Positions 16,739 to 32,557 of a stretch of 34,173 nucleotides of DNA are shown in pieces; position 1 is the first letter of the stretch, and the number at the start of each line of letters is the position of its first letter. The notes beneath the pieces are model-generated. The model worked only from the letters and a program-made list of their open reading frames with translations. It was not told the origin of the DNA and did no database searches. The translations under genes and the position numbers were made by a program. The DNA is from Janibacter anophelis NBRC 107843 (GTDB lineage Bacteria; Actinomycetota; Actinomycetes; Actinomycetales; Dermatophilaceae). The DNA lies in NCBI RefSeq assembly GCF_001570945.1, contig NZ_BCSQ01000039.1:1-34173 (forward strand), written 5' to 3'.

Positions 16739-18298
16739 TCAGGTGCTGGCGAAGGTCTTCTTCTGGGGGATGACCTCGCCCGGGTCCACCGGCGACTCGT
16801 CCGCTGCAGCCTTGCCGTCGCGGATGCGCTGGCCGATCGTGGCGTCGACATTGGTCCAGTACTCGAAGACCCGCGAGAGCACCGGGTCCTCGACGCCGGC
16901 GAGCGAGCCGACGACGGTGGCCACGAGACGGTCGCGCTGGGCGTCGTCGAAGACCTCACGCACGAGCGTGCCCGGCTGACCGAAGTCGTCGTCCTCGGCG
17001 TGCAGCTGGTAGGCCGAGCGCACGATCTCGCCGTCGGCCTCCCACCCGTCGTCGACCGGGCCCTGCTCGTCGGCCGTGGGTCGACCGAAGCTGTTGCCCA
17101 CGTACGTGGGTGCCGCTCCGGAGTGCTCGTAGCGCATCGGACCGTCGAACGAGTAGTGGTTCTCGTGCTCGATCGCCGGACGGTTGACGGGCAGCTGGTG
17201 GAAGTTCGGCCCGATGCGGGCGCGGTGGGCGTCCGCATAGGCGAAGACGCGACCGAGCAGCATCTTGTCGGGCGAGAAGCCGATGCCCGGGACGGTGTTG
17301 CTCGGCGCGAAGGCTGCCTGGTCGATCTGGGCGAAGAAGTTGACCGGGTTCTCGTCGAGGGTCATCGTGCCGACCTCGATGAGCGGGTAGTCCGCGTGCG
17401 ACCAGGTCTTCGTCAGGTCGAAGGGGTTGAAGCGGTAGGTCTTCGCGTCCTCGTACGGCATGACCTGCACGGACAGCTTCCACTGCGGGGCGTCACCGCT
17501 CGCGATGGCCTCGAAGAGGTCGCGACGGTGGAACTCCGCGTCCTGACCGGCGATCCGGTCGGCCGCCTCGCCCGTGAGGCCCTCCACGCCCTGCTGGGAG
17601 TGGAAGTGGTACTTGACCCAGAACCTCTCACCGGAGGCGTTGACCCACATGTAGGTGTGGCTGCCGTAGCCGTTCATGTGGCGCCAGGAGCGGGGCAGGC
17701 CGCGGTCACCCATGAGGTAGGTGACCTGGTGGGCGGACTCGGGGTGCGCCGTCCAGAAGTCCCACTGCATCGTGTTGTCGCGCAGACCGCTGTCGGGCAG
17801 GCGCTTCTGGCTGCGGATGAAGTTGGGGAACTTCAGCGGGTCACGCAGGAAGAAGATCGGCGTGTTGTTGCCGACGAGGTCGAAGTTGCCCTCGGAGGAG
17901 TAGAAGCGCAGGGCGAAGCCGCGCACGTCACGCCACGTGTCGGGGGACCCGAGCTCACCGGCGACGGTGGAGAAGCGGGCGAGCATCCGGGTGGTCGCGC
18001 CCTGCTGGAAGAGGGCCGCCTTGGTGTACTGCGACACGTCGGCGGTCGTCTCGAAGTGGCCGAAGGCGCCGGACCCCTTGGCGTGGGGCTTGCGCTCGGG
18101 GATGTTCTCCCGGTTGAAGTGGGCGAGCATGTCGACCAGGTGGGTGTCGTGCAGCAGCAGGGGGCCGTTGCTGCCGACGGAGAGGCTGTTGCGGTCGCTG
18201 ACGGCCGGGGCTCCGTTGACCTGGGTCGAGGGGCCTGAGACATCGAGCGTGCCCCGGGCGTCCGAGCGCGGCTCCGGGGTGGAAGGGGTGGGTGACAT
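16739..18298 (-). CDS. katA: Monofunctional heme catalase
   Basis: 519 residues; breaks hydrogen peroxide into water and oxygen in the cytoplasm. Active-site elements: distal His H72 in [13 protein letters not shown], distal Asn in [15 protein letters not shown], and the proximal heme-binding tyrosine in [17 protein letters not shown]. Size and the short C-terminus place it among small-subunit catalases. The ATG at 18298 (minus strand) is chosen because GAGGAG lies about 7 bases upstream and the family homology begins soon after; the frame stays open upstream but runs into the regulator gene. It lies 41 bases downstream of a Fur-family regulator on the same strand, the catR-catA type of arrangement for peroxide-inducible catalase. 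Confidence 0.96.
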   Translation of the reverse strand: MSPTPSTPEPRSDARGTLDVSGPSTQVNGAPAVSDRNSLSVGSNGPLLLHDTHLVDMLAHFNRENIPERKPHAKGSGAFGHFETTADVSQYTKAALFQQGATTRMLARFSTVAGELGSPDTWRDVRGFALRFYSSEGNFDLVGNNTPIFFLRDPLKFPNFIRSQKRLPDSGLRDNTMQWDFWTAHPESAHQVTYLMGDRGLPRSWRHMNGYGSHTYMWVNASGERFWVKYHFHSQQGVEGLTGEAADRIAGQDAEFHRRDLFEAIASGDAPQWKLSVQVMPYEDAKTYRFNPFDLTKTWSHADYPLIEVGTMTLDENPVNFFAQIDQAAFAPSNTVPGIGFSPDKMLLGRVFAYADAHRARIGPNFHQLPVNRPAIEHENHYSFDGPMRYEHSGAAPTYVGNSFGRPTADEQGPVDDGWEADGEIVRSAYQLHAEDDDFGQPGTLVREVFDDAQRDRLVATVVGSLAGVEDPVLSRVFEYWTNVDATIGQRIRDGKAAADESPVDPGEVIPQKKTFAST

Positions 18299-18339
18299 CT
18301 GCTGCTCCTCTTTCTCTGTGGGGTGGGGTGCAGTGCTGG

Positions 18340-18786
18340 TCAGTGGGTGGCGGCCGCCTCGGTCGCGCAGGTGGGGCAGGTGCCCCAGTAGATGACCTCG
18401 GCCTCGTCGATGGCGAAGCCGTGGTCGTCGGCGGCGTCGAGGCACGGCGCCTTGCCGGGAGCGCACTCGACATCGATCATCGTGCCGCACGTACGGCACA
18501 CGAGGTGGTGGTGGTTGTCGCCGAGCTCCAGCTCGAAGCGCGCGGGGTGCCCGGCGGGCTCGAACTTGCGCACGAGGCCGTTGGCGGACAGGGCGGCGAG
18601 GATGTCGTAGATCGCCTGCGTGCTCACCGAGCCGAGCCGCTCGCGGGTGGCGCGGGCGATGGTGTCGACATCGGCGTGCGGGATCGCCGACAGCTCCCGG
18701 AGCACGGCCACCCGGGGGGCGGTGACGCGCAGGGAGTGGCCGCGGAGCAGCTCCGCAGCGGTCTCGGTCTCGATCATGGTCGCCAT
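18340..18786 (-). CDS. Fur-family regulator, peroxide type (FurA/CatR/PerR-like)
   Basis: A 148-residue metal-dependent repressor. It has an N-terminal winged helix ([41 protein letters not shown]) and a C-terminal dimerisation domain. Two CxxC pairs should hold structural zinc: C97/C100 in CRTCG and C137/C140 in CPTC. A His-rich segment NHHH (92-94) precedes them. Its place directly before catalase on the same strand suggests a peroxide sensor controlling itself and katA rather than a general iron regulator. The ATG at 18786 sits just after GGAGGG and near the predicted transcription start; an ATG at 18777 is the alternative. The intergenic region is shared with a divergent gene on the plus strand. 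Confidence 0.9.
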   Translation of the reverse strand: MATMIETETAAELLRGHSLRVTAPRVAVLRELSAIPHADVDTIARATRERLGSVSTQAIYDILAALSANGLVRKFEPAGHPARFELELGDNHHHLVCRTCGTMIDVECAPGKAPCLDAADDHGFAIDEAEVIYWGTCPTCATEAAATH

Positions 18787-18794
18787 TGCCCTCC

Positions 18795-18824
18795 AGAATC
18801 CCACCAGAACTTGAATCAGTCAAG
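18795..18824 (-). promoter_or_regulatory. furA/katA promoter with overlapping inverted repeat
   Basis: On the minus strand, TTGACT (18823-18818) and GATTCT (18800-18795) are separated by exactly 17 bases, a good -35/-10 pair. The inverted repeat CTTGA-ATCAG-TCAAG (18810-18824) overlaps the -35 element, a plausible operator for the Fur-type product. Predicted transcription starts at or within a base or two of the ATG at 18786. Confidence 0.6.
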
Positions 18825-18870
18825 ATAAGGCGGGGGAGTCGTCCCCATCGCCGGATGCCGGTGCCGAACC

Positions 18871-18876
18871 TAGGGT
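18871..18876 (+). promoter_or_regulatory. -10 element of the WXG-propeller gene
   Basis: TAGGGT ends 8 bases before the ATG at 18885, fitting the leaderless pattern seen elsewhere in the window. No Shine-Dalgarno sequence is visible. It faces away from the furA promoter only about 50 bases distant. Confidence 0.45.
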
Positions 18877-18884
18877 GGACGGTC

Positions 18885-20093
18885 ATGACGGTGACCCATG
18901 GCAACGACCCCGACGTGCTTGACGGCATCGCCGACGCCCTGCGGGCGCAGGCCGACCGGGTGGAGACGATCTCCGGGACGGGCGCCTCGGGTGTCGCCGT
19001 GCTGGTGGACGCGTGGGCCGGCCCCGACCTGGAGGTCTTCGGGGAGGACTGGCGTGGCGCACAGCAGCAGCTGGAGTCGGCCGCACAGCTCCTGCGGGCC
19101 GTGGGGGAGCGGGCCAGGGAGCAGGCGCAGCAGCAGCGCGACAGCAGTGGCGAAGGGGGCGCAGCCGGGCCCGGCGCACGTGGCCCGGCGGCCTCGCCGG
19201 CTCGGCACGTCCCACCGCCGTCGCCGGGTGACCGGGTGCCGCACAGCGACTCGGACCAGTCGCAGCTCCCGATCCCGATCCCGGACGACGGGAAGCCGTG
19301 GACACCCCAGGGACTCGGGTACAGCGAGGAGCAGGACGTGTACGTCCACTCGCTCTACAACCACGACAACGGCCAGGAGGGCGTGCTCGCGATCCAGCCG
19401 GCCGACGGCGGGCCCGTCCAGTACGTCCACCTCGAGGGCAATGACCACTACGGCGGGGTGACCGTCGACGGCGACAACGTGTACGTCACCGGCAACGGCC
19501 GGGTGACCGGGTACGACGACGAGGGCGAGCCGATCACCGAGGGCCCCCACGTCGAGCACTACTCGCTCGAGGACCTGCGCGCAGCCGGCGAGGACGAGGT
19601 CGTGGAGCCCATCTCCCGCCACTCCCTCCCCACGGCCTCGACGGTGACGAGCCACGACGGCACGTTGTACGTCGGCGACTACAACGACGGCGAGCCGGGG
19701 AAGATCTACGAGTTCGACCTCGGCGACGGCGGTGGCCTCCCGGCCGAGGGTGCCGACTGGGACCCGACGAACGAATGGGTGGCGCCGAACAACATCCAGG
19801 GAGTCGTCACGGACGGCGAGAACTTCTACGTGACCCAGAGCCACGGGGCGGATGACCCGTCGACGCTCATCCGGATCGACCGTGGCAGCAACGAGTTCCA
19901 TGAGGAGGGCGACCTCAGTCCGCTCTCGCAGGGTCTGGTGATCCGCGACGGCGAGCTGGTCATCACGTCCGAGTCCGGGTCCGCCCCGTACCGGCAGGAG
20001 GTCATCGACTCCGACTCGCCGTGGAAGCCGAACTTCATCGAGCAGCCGGTCGACCCCGAGGACGACCTGCAGACGCACGACCTGCCCTCCTGA
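18885..20093 (+). CDS. WXG100-like domain fused to a predicted beta-propeller
   Basis: 402 residues; I do not recognise an exact family. Residues 1-85 look like a WXG100/ESX-type helical hairpin: helix [20 protein letters not shown], a turn with W44-A-G46 and W56-R-G58, then helix [20 protein letters not shown]. Residues 86-135 are a Gly/Pro/Ser-rich linker. From about 135 come repeated beta-strand units with [34 protein letters not shown] and [16 protein letters not shown], spaced as in beta-propeller proteins. There is no Sec signal peptide. The WXG part suggests export by a type VII (ESX) system or partnership with an ESX substrate; the propeller would be the passenger. No ESX genes are nearby. 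Start chosen at the ATG after a -10 hexamer. It is a single-gene unit between furA and pheS. Confidence 0.7.
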   Translation: MTVTHGNDPDVLDGIADALRAQADRVETISGTGASGVAVLVDAWAGPDLEVFGEDWRGAQQQLESAAQLLRAVGERAREQAQQQRDSSGEGGAAGPGARGPAASPARHVPPPSPGDRVPHSDSDQSQLPIPIPDDGKPWTPQGLGYSEEQDVYVHSLYNHDNGQEGVLAIQPADGGPVQYVHLEGNDHYGGVTVDGDNVYVTGNGRVTGYDDEGEPITEGPHVEHYSLEDLRAAGEDEVVEPISRHSLPTASTVTSHDGTLYVGDYNDGEPGKIYEFDLGDGGGLPAEGADWDPTNEWVAPNNIQGVVTDGENFYVTQSHGADDPSTLIRIDRGSNEFHEEGDLSPLSQGLVIRDGELVITSESGSAPYRQEVIDSDSPWKPNFIEQPVDPEDDLQTHDLPS

Positions 20094-20129
20094 CGCCAAA
20101 CCCGGGTGTGGGCCCCCTTCGTCCCGCCG

Positions 20130-20135
20130 TAGACT
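20130..20135 (+). promoter_or_regulatory. -10 element of pheST
   Basis: TAGACT ends 8 bases before the GTG of pheS. No ribosome site precedes the GTG, so the transcript is probably leaderless. The 50-base gap leaves no room for an attenuator or T-box leader. Confidence 0.5.
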
Positions 20136-20143
20136 CGGGCCTC

Positions 20144-21237
20144 GTGTCAGGACCCAACACCAACTACGACCCGGTCGAGGTCGCGGCGCTCGACCCGCAG
20201 GCGATCGACGACGCCGTGACGGCGGCGCTCGCTGCGGTCGCTACGGCGACGACCCTCGACGAGCTCAAGCGGATCCGCGGTGCGCACCAGGGCGACAAGA
20301 GCCCGCTCGCGCTGGCCAACCGCGAGATCGGCGCCCTGCCGCCGAGCGCCAAGGCCGAGGCCGGCAAGCGCGTTGGCCAGGCCCGCGGCCGGGTCGGTCA
20401 GGCCTTCACGGCCCGGCAGGCCGAGCTCGAGGCGGAGCGTGACGAGCGGATCCTCGTCGAGGAGACCCTCGACCTGACCGTCCCGAGCCCCCACCAGCGA
20501 CTCGGTGCGCGCCACCCGATCAGCCTCGTCACCGAGCGCGTCGAGGACATCTTCGTCGGCATGGGCTGGGAGATCGCCGAGGGCCCGGAGATCGAGTCCG
20601 AGTGGCTGACCTTCGACGCGCTCAACATCGGTCCCGACCACCCGGCCCGCGGGGAGCAGGACACCTTCTTCGTCGAGCCGGCCGACGCCGGCGTCGTCCT
20701 GCGCACGCACACCTCGCCGGTGCAGGTGCGCACCATGCTCGACCGCGAACCGCCGATCTACGTGCTGTGCCCGGGCAAGGTCTTCCGCACCGACGACCTC
20801 GACGCGACGCACACGCCGGTCTTCCACCAGTTCGAGGGACTCGTCGTCGACAAGGGCATCACGATGGCCCACCTGCGCGGCGCTCTCGACACCTTCGTCC
20901 AGGGCCTCTTCGGCGAGGGCATCGTCACGCGCCTGCGGCCGAACTACTTCCCCTTCACCGAGCCGAGCGCCGAGATCGACTGCCAGTGCTGGGTCTGCCG
21001 CGGCGAGGACAGCGCCTGCCGCACGTGTGGTGGCACCGGCTGGATCGAGCTCGGCGGCTCGGGCATGGTCAACCGCCGCGTGCTCGCCGCGTCCGGGATC
21101 GACCCGGACGAGTACACCGGCTTCGCCTTCGGCCTGGGCATCGAGCGCTCGCTCATGCTGCGCCACGGCGTCGCCGACATGCGCGACATCATCGAGGGAG
21201 ACGTGCGCTTCTCGGCCGCGTTCGGGATGGAGATCTG

Positions 21238-21238
<1 letters not shown>
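20144..21238 (+). CDS. pheS: Phenylalanine--tRNA ligase alpha subunit
   Basis: 364 residues; catalytic subunit of the alpha2-beta2 enzyme charging tRNA-Phe. An N-terminal coiled coil (about 10-100, KAEAGKRVGQARGRVGQAF) precedes the class II core with motif 1 (HPISLVTERVEDIFVGMGW), motif 2 (GKVFRTDDLDATHTPVFHQ) and motif 3 (GFAFGLGIERSLMLRHG). Four Cys in the CQCWVCRG ... CRTCGGTGW region form the zinc-finger-like insertion seen in many bacterial PheS. The GTG at 20144 gives the expected length and lies just after a -10 hexamer. The stop overlaps the pheT ATG (TGATG). Confidence 0.97.
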
Positions 21239-26023
<4,785 letters not shown>

Positions 26024-26032
26024 GGACCAGCG

Positions 26033-26989
26033 ATGCCCGACAACTCCACCCTGCGCGGCGCGATCGACGCCGCGGCGCTGCGCGTCGCCCAGACCAAGGC
26101 GACGACCCTCGTCGAGGCGCTCCCGTGGCTCGAGCGCTTCCGCGGCGCCCTCGTCGTCATCAAGTACGGCGGCAACGCGATGACCGACGACTCGCTCAAG
26201 GCGGCCTTCGCCGAGGACATCGTCTTCCTGCGCTACGCCGGGCTGCGACCCGTCGTCGTCCACGGTGGCGGGCCGCAGATCCAGGCGATGCTCGACCGCC
26301 TCGGGCTCGAGAGCGAGTTCAAGGGCGGCCTGCGCGTCACCACCCCCGAGGTCATGGAGGTCGTGCGCATGGTCCTCACCGGGCAGGTCGGCCGCGAGCT
26401 CGTGGGCCTGCTCAACCAGCACGGGCCGGTCGCCGTGGGGCTCTCCGGCGAGGACGCCGGGCTCTTCGGCGGGCGGCGCAAGGGCGTGGTCATCGACGGT
26501 GAGCCGGTCGACATCGGCCTCGTCGGTGACGTCGAGTCGGTCGACCCCGCAGCGGTGCTCGACATCCTCGACGCCGGCCGCATCCCGGTCGTCTCGACGA
26601 TCGCCCCCGACCTCGACGCCGAGGGGCAGGTGCTCAACGTCAACGCCGACACCGCCGCTGCGGCACTGGCGGTCGCGCTCCGGGCGCACAAGCTCGTCGT
26701 GCTCACCGACGTCGACGGCATCTACGCCGACTGGCCCGACCGCGACTCCCTCCTGTCGCACCTGACCGCCTCGGGCGCCCGCGAGCTGCTCGCCAGGGTC
26801 GACTCCGGCATGATCCCCAAGCTCGAGGCCTGCATCCGCGCGGTCAGCCAGGGGGTGCCGCAGGCGCACGTCGTCGACGGGCGGCAGCCGCACTCGATGC
26901 TCCTCGAGCTGTTCACCTCCGAGGGCTTCGGGACGATGATCCTGCCCGACGAGGACGACGACGAGCAGGGCGAAGGGAGCCCCTCATGA
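26033..26989 (+). CDS. argB: Acetylglutamate kinase
   Basis: 318 residues; phosphorylates N-acetylglutamate with ATP, second step of arginine synthesis. Amino-acid-kinase motifs: [41 protein letters not shown] and [13 protein letters not shown]. The N-terminal extension before the core (about 35 residues, ending [10 protein letters not shown]) is the kinked helix that lets arginine-inhibited kinases form hexamers, so feedback inhibition by arginine is expected. The C-terminal tail is acidic ([10 protein letters not shown]). The ATG at 26033 has GAGGA just upstream. The stop overlaps the argD ATG (ATGA). Confidence 0.96.
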   Translation: MPDNSTLRGAIDAAALRVAQTKATTLVEALPWLERFRGALVVIKYGGNAMTDDSLKAAFAEDIVFLRYAGLRPVVVHGGGPQIQAMLDRLGLESEFKGGLRVTTPEVMEVVRMVLTGQVGRELVGLLNQHGPVAVGLSGEDAGLFGGRRKGVVIDGEPVDIGLVGDVESVDPAAVLDILDAGRIPVVSTIAPDLDAEGQVLNVNADTAAAALAVALRAHKLVVLTDVDGIYADWPDRDSLLSHLTASGARELLARVDSGMIPKLEACIRAVSQGVPQAHVVDGRQPHSMLLELFTSEGFGTMILPDEDDDEQGEGSPS

Positions 26990-28191
26990 CCGTCTCCGCC
27001 GCACAGCAGGCGCTCCTCGAGCGCTACCGCGCCAGCCACATCGGCGTCTTCGGCCTGCCCGGGCTCGTCCTCGCCCGCGGGGAGGGCGCCCACGTCTGGG
27101 ACGTCGACGGCAACCGCTACCTCGACCTGCTGGGTGGCATCGCCGTCAACGCGCTCGGCCACGGGCACCCCGAGCTCGTCGCCGCGATCTCCAAGCAGGC
27201 CGGCGAGCTGGTCCACGTCAGCAACTTCTTCACCACCACCGCGCAGATCGAGGCGGCCGAGGCGGTCCTGCGCATCGCGCAGGCGCCCGAGGGCTCCGGG
27301 GTCTTCTTCTGCAACAGCGGGTCCGAGGCCGTCGAGACCGCGATCAAGCTCTCCCGTCGTACCGGCCGCACCGGGATCGTCGCCGTCGGCGGCGCCTTCC
27401 ACGGCCGCACGACGGGTGCGGTCAGCCTGACCCACAAGGAGGCCTACCGCGCCCCCTTCGAACCGCTGCTGCCCGGCGTGACGCACGTCGAGCCCGGCGA
27501 CCTCGACGCGCTGCGGGCGGCCGTTGGACCGGACACGGCGATGGTCCTGCTCGAGCCGATCCAGGGAGAGGCCGGGGTGGTCCGTCCGCCCGAGGGGTAC
27601 CTTGCGGCCGCCCGGGAGATCACCCGTGACGCGGGCGCGCTGCTCGTCCTCGACGAGATCCAGACCGGCATCGGCCGCACCGGTGCGTGGTTCGCGCACC
27701 AGCTCGAAAGTGTCGTCCCGGACGCGATCACCGTCGCCAAGGGACTCGGCGGGGGAGTGCCGATCGGAGGCCTCGTGACCTTCGGACCCGAGGTGACCGG
27801 GCTGCTCACCGCGGGCCAGCACGGCTCGACCTTCGGCGGCAACCCGCTCGCCTGCAGTGCGGCCCTGGCGGTCCTGGCCACCATCGAGTCCGAGGGCCTC
27901 ATTGAGCACGCCGTGACCGCCGGGGACTTCCTCGTCGACCGCGTCGCCGCGCTGGGCCACCCGCTCGTGACGGGGGTGCGTGGCGCCGGCCTCCTGCGTG
28001 CCGTCACCCTCGCCCAGCCGCTCGCCCCGGCGGCCGCACTCGCCGCGCGTCGGCACGGCTTCATCATCAACCCCGTGGCACCCGACGCGCTGCGGCTCGC
28101 GCCGCCGCTCGTCGTGACCACCGACCAGCTCGCCACCTTCGTCGACGCCCTCCCGGCGATCCTCGACGAGGCCGTCAAGGAGACCGCATGA
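26986..28191 (+). CDS. argD: Acetylornithine aminotransferase
   Basis: 401 residues; class III PLP aminotransferase converting N-acetylglutamate semialdehyde to acetylornithine with glutamate as amino donor. The PLP lysine is K252 in [17 protein letters not shown]. Other motifs are [36 protein letters not shown] and [13 protein letters not shown]. The enzyme may also act in lysine synthesis in organisms using the acetyl or succinyl branch. The start ATG overlaps the argB stop and the stop overlaps the argF ATG, both ATGA. Confidence 0.96.
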   Translation: MTVSAAQQALLERYRASHIGVFGLPGLVLARGEGAHVWDVDGNRYLDLLGGIAVNALGHGHPELVAAISKQAGELVHVSNFFTTTAQIEAAEAVLRIAQAPEGSGVFFCNSGSEAVETAIKLSRRTGRTGIVAVGGAFHGRTTGAVSLTHKEAYRAPFEPLLPGVTHVEPGDLDALRAAVGPDTAMVLLEPIQGEAGVVRPPEGYLAAAREITRDAGALLVLDEIQTGIGRTGAWFAHQLESVVPDAITVAKGLGGGVPIGGLVTFGPEVTGLLTAGQHGSTFGGNPLACSAALAVLATIESEGLIEHAVTAGDFLVDRVAALGHPLVTGVRGAGLLRAVTLAQPLAPAAALAARRHGFIINPVAPDALRLAPPLVVTTDQLATFVDALPAILDEAVKETA

Positions 28192-29122
28192 CCGTCCGCC
28201 ACCTGCTCGCCGACGACGACCTCACGGCCGAGGAGCAGGCCGAGGTCCTCGACCTCGCTGCCGCGCTCAAGGCCGACCGCCACGCCGAGCGGCCGCTCGC
28301 CGGCCCGCAGGCCGTGGCGATCATCTTCGACAAGCCGACGCTGCGCACGCAGCTGTCCTTCACGACCGGCGTCGCCGAGCTCGGCGGGTACCCGATGGTC
28401 GTGGACGGCAACCTGGCGCAGATCGGCACCCGCGAGTCCATCGCCGACGTCGCCCGGGTCGTGGGCCGACAGGTCAGCGCGATCGTCTGGCGCACGCACG
28501 GACAGGACCGGCTGCAGGAGATGGCCGACCACGTCGACGTCCCGGTCGTCAACGCCCTGACCGACGACTACCACCCGTGCCAGCTGCTCGCCGACCTGCT
28601 GACGATCCGTGAGCACAAGGGCGGCACGGCCGGTCGCACCATCGCCTACGTCGGCGACGGCGCCAACAACATGGCCCACTCGTACCTGCTCGCCTGCGCC
28701 CTCGCCGGCATGCACGTGCGCATCGGCACGCCCGCCACGCACCAGCCGGCGGCCGACGTGCTCGCCCGCGCGGAGCGCATCGCGGCCGAGCAGGGCGGCT
28801 CCGTCGTCGTCACCGACGACCCTGTCGCGGCCGTCTCCGGGGCCGACGTCGTCGCCACCGACACCTGGGTCTCGATGGGCATGGAGGGGGAGAAGGGCGA
28901 CCGCACCGGCCAGTCCTCGCCCTTCGCCCCCTTCGCCGTCACGCGGCAGCTGCTCGGCCACGCCGCGGGCGACGCCGTCGTCCTGCACTGCCTGCCCGCC
29001 TACCGCGGCCTCGAGATCGAGGCGGACGTCATCGACGGGCCGCAGTCGGTCGTCTGGGACGAGGCCGAGAACCGGCTCCACGCGCAGAAGGCACTGCTCA
29101 CCTTCCTGCTGCGCGCCTCGTC

Positions 29123-29126
<4 letters not shown>
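28188..29126 (+). CDS. argF: Ornithine carbamoyltransferase with an altered carbamoyl-phosphate loop
   Basis: 312 residues; makes citrulline from ornithine and carbamoyl phosphate. Family features: [14 protein letters not shown], the [12 protein letters not shown] segment, the ornithine-binding [13 protein letters not shown], and catalytic C268 in LHCLPAYRG. The loop that reads S-T-R-T-R in most ornithine carbamoyltransferases reads T51-L52-R53-T54-Q55 here ([12 protein letters not shown]). The phosphate-binding R and T are kept, but the last Arg is Gln and the second position is Leu. The ornithine site is intact, so it is still called OTC rather than an acetyl- or succinyl-ornithine enzyme. 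The ATG overlaps argD and the stop overlaps argR. Confidence 0.92.
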
Positions 29127-31077
<1,951 letters not shown>

Positions 31078-31080
31078 GGG

Positions 31081-31704
31081 ATGGCGGGCCGGGCGCGTCG
31101 ATGGACCAGGGCCGACCTGGCCCGCGACCCCCTGTCCGTCGCCCGGTCCCTGCTCGGCACCCACCTCGTCGCCGGCCCCGTGACCCTGCGGCTGACGGAG
31201 GTCGAGGCCTACTGGGGGACCGGCGACCCCGGGTCGCACGGCTACCGCGGCATGACCCCGCGGACCGAGGTGATGTTCGGACCTCCGGGTCACCTCTACG
31301 TCTACCGCTCGTACGGCATCCACTGGTGCGCCAACATCGTCTGCGGGACGAAGGGGGAGTGCGCCGCCGTCCTCCTGCGTGCCGGTGAGGTCGTCGCCGG
31401 GCACGACATCGTGGCCGCGCGACGCCCGGACGTACGTGAACGGGACCTCGCGCGCGGTCCGGGGCGCCTGACCGTCGCGCTCGGGCTGCACGGCGACGAC
31501 AACGGCGCGGCCCTCGTCGGGCGGGGATCCCCCTTCGTCCTGACGGCACCGGCCGACCCCGTCGACGACGCACGCGTGCGCACGGGTCCCCGGGTCGGGG
31601 TCTCCGGCCCCGGGGGTGACGGTGCGACGTACCCGTGGCGGTTCTGGATCGAGGGCGAGCCGACCGTCTCGACCTACCGCCCCGGCAAGGTCAGGCGGGG
31701 TTGA
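31081..31704 (+). CDS. DNA-3-methyladenine glycosylase (AAG/MPG family)
   Basis: 207 residues; removes alkylated or deaminated purines such as 3-methyladenine and hypoxanthine, starting base excision repair. Family features are LLGTHLV near the N-terminus, the catalytic glutamate E42 in LTEVEAYWG, SHGYRGMTPRTEVMFGPPG and HLYVYRSYGIHWCANIV. GPGRLTVALGL is the region contacting DNA near the C-terminus. The ATG at 31081 lies 3 bases after the argH stop, so it is probably read through from the arg operon. Its last 14 bases overlap the end of the convergent bfr gene. Confidence 0.93.
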   Translation: MAGRARRWTRADLARDPLSVARSLLGTHLVAGPVTLRLTEVEAYWGTGDPGSHGYRGMTPRTEVMFGPPGHLYVYRSYGIHWCANIVCGTKGECAAVLLRAGEVVAGHDIVAARRPDVRERDLARGPGRLTVALGLHGDDNGAALVGRGSPFVLTAPADPVDDARVRTGPRVGVSGPGGDGATYPWRFWIEGEPTVSTYRPGKVRRG

Positions 31705-32179
31705 CCCCGACGTCGACCTGCTGCGCCAGGTAGTTCTCCAGACCCACGCGGGCGACGGCGTCGAGCTGTGCCTCGAACCAGTCGGCGTGCTGCTCCTCGT
31801 CGCGGGCCATCTCCTCGAAGATGGCTGCCGTGGCGTGGTCGCCGAGGTCGTGGCACTCCTGGGCCGCAGCGTTGAACTGCTTGACGGCGACGATCTCGCT
31901 GGCCAGGGCCAGCTCGAGCATCTCCTTGGCGTCCTCGCCGATCGGGATGTTGTTGAGCTTCTGCACGTTGGGGTGGCCGTCGAACATCAGGATGCGCTCG
32001 ATGAGCTCGTCCGCGTCCTTCATCTCCCCGATGGACAGGTCGTAGAAGACCTTGCCCAGACGCGGCAGGCCCCAGTTGTCGAGCATGCGTGCGTGGAGGA
32101 AGTAGCCGTTGACGACGGTGAGCTCGAGGGTGAGGGCCTCGTTCAGGAGCGTGACGACTCGGGGATCAACTGGCTGCAC
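31691..32179 (-). CDS. bfr: Bacterioferritin
   Basis: 162 residues; forms a 24-subunit heme-containing iron-storage shell. The heme-ligand methionine is M53 in SIGEMKDADELIERIL. Ferroxidase-site residues by alignment with E. coli Bfr: E19 (LTLELTVVNGYFLHARM), E52, a Glu in ALASEIVAVK, and the Glu and His of RDEEQHADW. The ligand equivalent to His54 of E. coli is Asp55 here, which may alter iron oxidation. The GTG at 32179 (minus strand) follows GGAGG at a good distance. It overlaps the end of bfd by 14 bases, so the two are co-translated. The 3' end overlaps the glycosylase gene on the other strand. Confidence 0.93.
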   Translation of the reverse strand: MQPVDPRVVTLLNEALTLELTVVNGYFLHARMLDNWGLPRLGKVFYDLSIGEMKDADELIERILMFDGHPNVQKLNNIPIGEDAKEMLELALASEIVAVKQFNAAAQECHDLGDHATAAIFEEMARDEEQHADWFEAQLDAVARVGLENYLAQQVDVGVNPA

Positions 32180-32387
32180 GGTCTACCTCCGCGGACGTGG
32201 TGAAGAGACCGTGATCGGTCTCACTCCCCACACTCTCGCAGAGGATGCGACGTACTGAGAAGACACAGGACCCGCAATCGCGGCCCGCTCCGGTGCTCGC
32301 GCACACCTGGGAGAGGGTCGAGGCGCCGGCGGCGGCTGCCGCGGCGATCTCGCGGTCACCGACGACCGCGCAGTGGCACACGATCAC
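32166..32387 (-). CDS. bfd: Bacterioferritin-associated ferredoxin (Bfd-like, 2Fe-2S)
   Basis: 73 residues, full length for the BFD-like [2Fe-2S] domain. Four cysteines in the family pattern: C4 and C6 (VIVCHCAVVGDREI), then C38 and C41 (GRDCGSC). Bfd docks on bacterioferritin and passes electrons to the stored iron so it can be released. The GTG at 32387 (minus strand) is chosen because AAGGGAG lies about 6 bases upstream and the Cys motif then starts at residue 4. The frame stays open further upstream without family similarity. It is first in a two-gene operon with bfr, behind an IdeR/DtxR-like box. Confidence 0.9.
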   Translation of the reverse strand: MIVCHCAVVGDREIAAAAAAGASTLSQVCASTGAGRDCGSCVFSVRRILCESVGSETDHGLFTTSAEVDRAAS

Positions 32388-32408
32388 GTGAGGCTCCCTT
32401 CGGGTCAC

Positions 32409-32427
32409 TGAGGTGAGGCACACCTTA
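32409..32427 (-). promoter_or_regulatory. IdeR/DtxR-like iron box upstream of bfd-bfr
   Basis: Plus-strand TGAGGTGAGGCACACCTTA matches the 19-base consensus TTAGGTTAGGCTAACCTAA at 14 positions and contains the inverted repeat AGGTG/CACCT. The box ends 21 bases before the bfd start codon, so it overlaps or adjoins the promoter. That position would suit iron-dependent repression; known mycobacterial bfr genes are instead activated from further upstream. The sign of control here is open. Confidence 0.55.
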
Positions 32428-32557
32428 TCCGGTCGAAGGGGGCGGCTGTCACCGGGTGTTCCACATGCCGGATCGGTGCGCCTGCCGGGGGCCCGCCTGA
32501 GGCATGGCAGGCTGTGACGGGCGCGTGATCGCGTGCCCGTGACACCCGGAAGGACCG

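Noticed and set aside
16724-18238. A 504-residue plus-strand open frame across katA
   Set aside because: It is antisense to a clear catalase with all active-site motifs, and no ribosome site or known domain is present.
31616-32203. A 195-residue plus-strand open frame over bfr
   Set aside because: It is the antisense shadow of bacterioferritin, which has a ribosome site and conserved heme and iron ligands.
32430-32557. T-box or amino-acid riboswitch upstream of tyrS
   Set aside because: No T-box core, specifier loop or terminator/antiterminator pair is visible in the 130-base gap.
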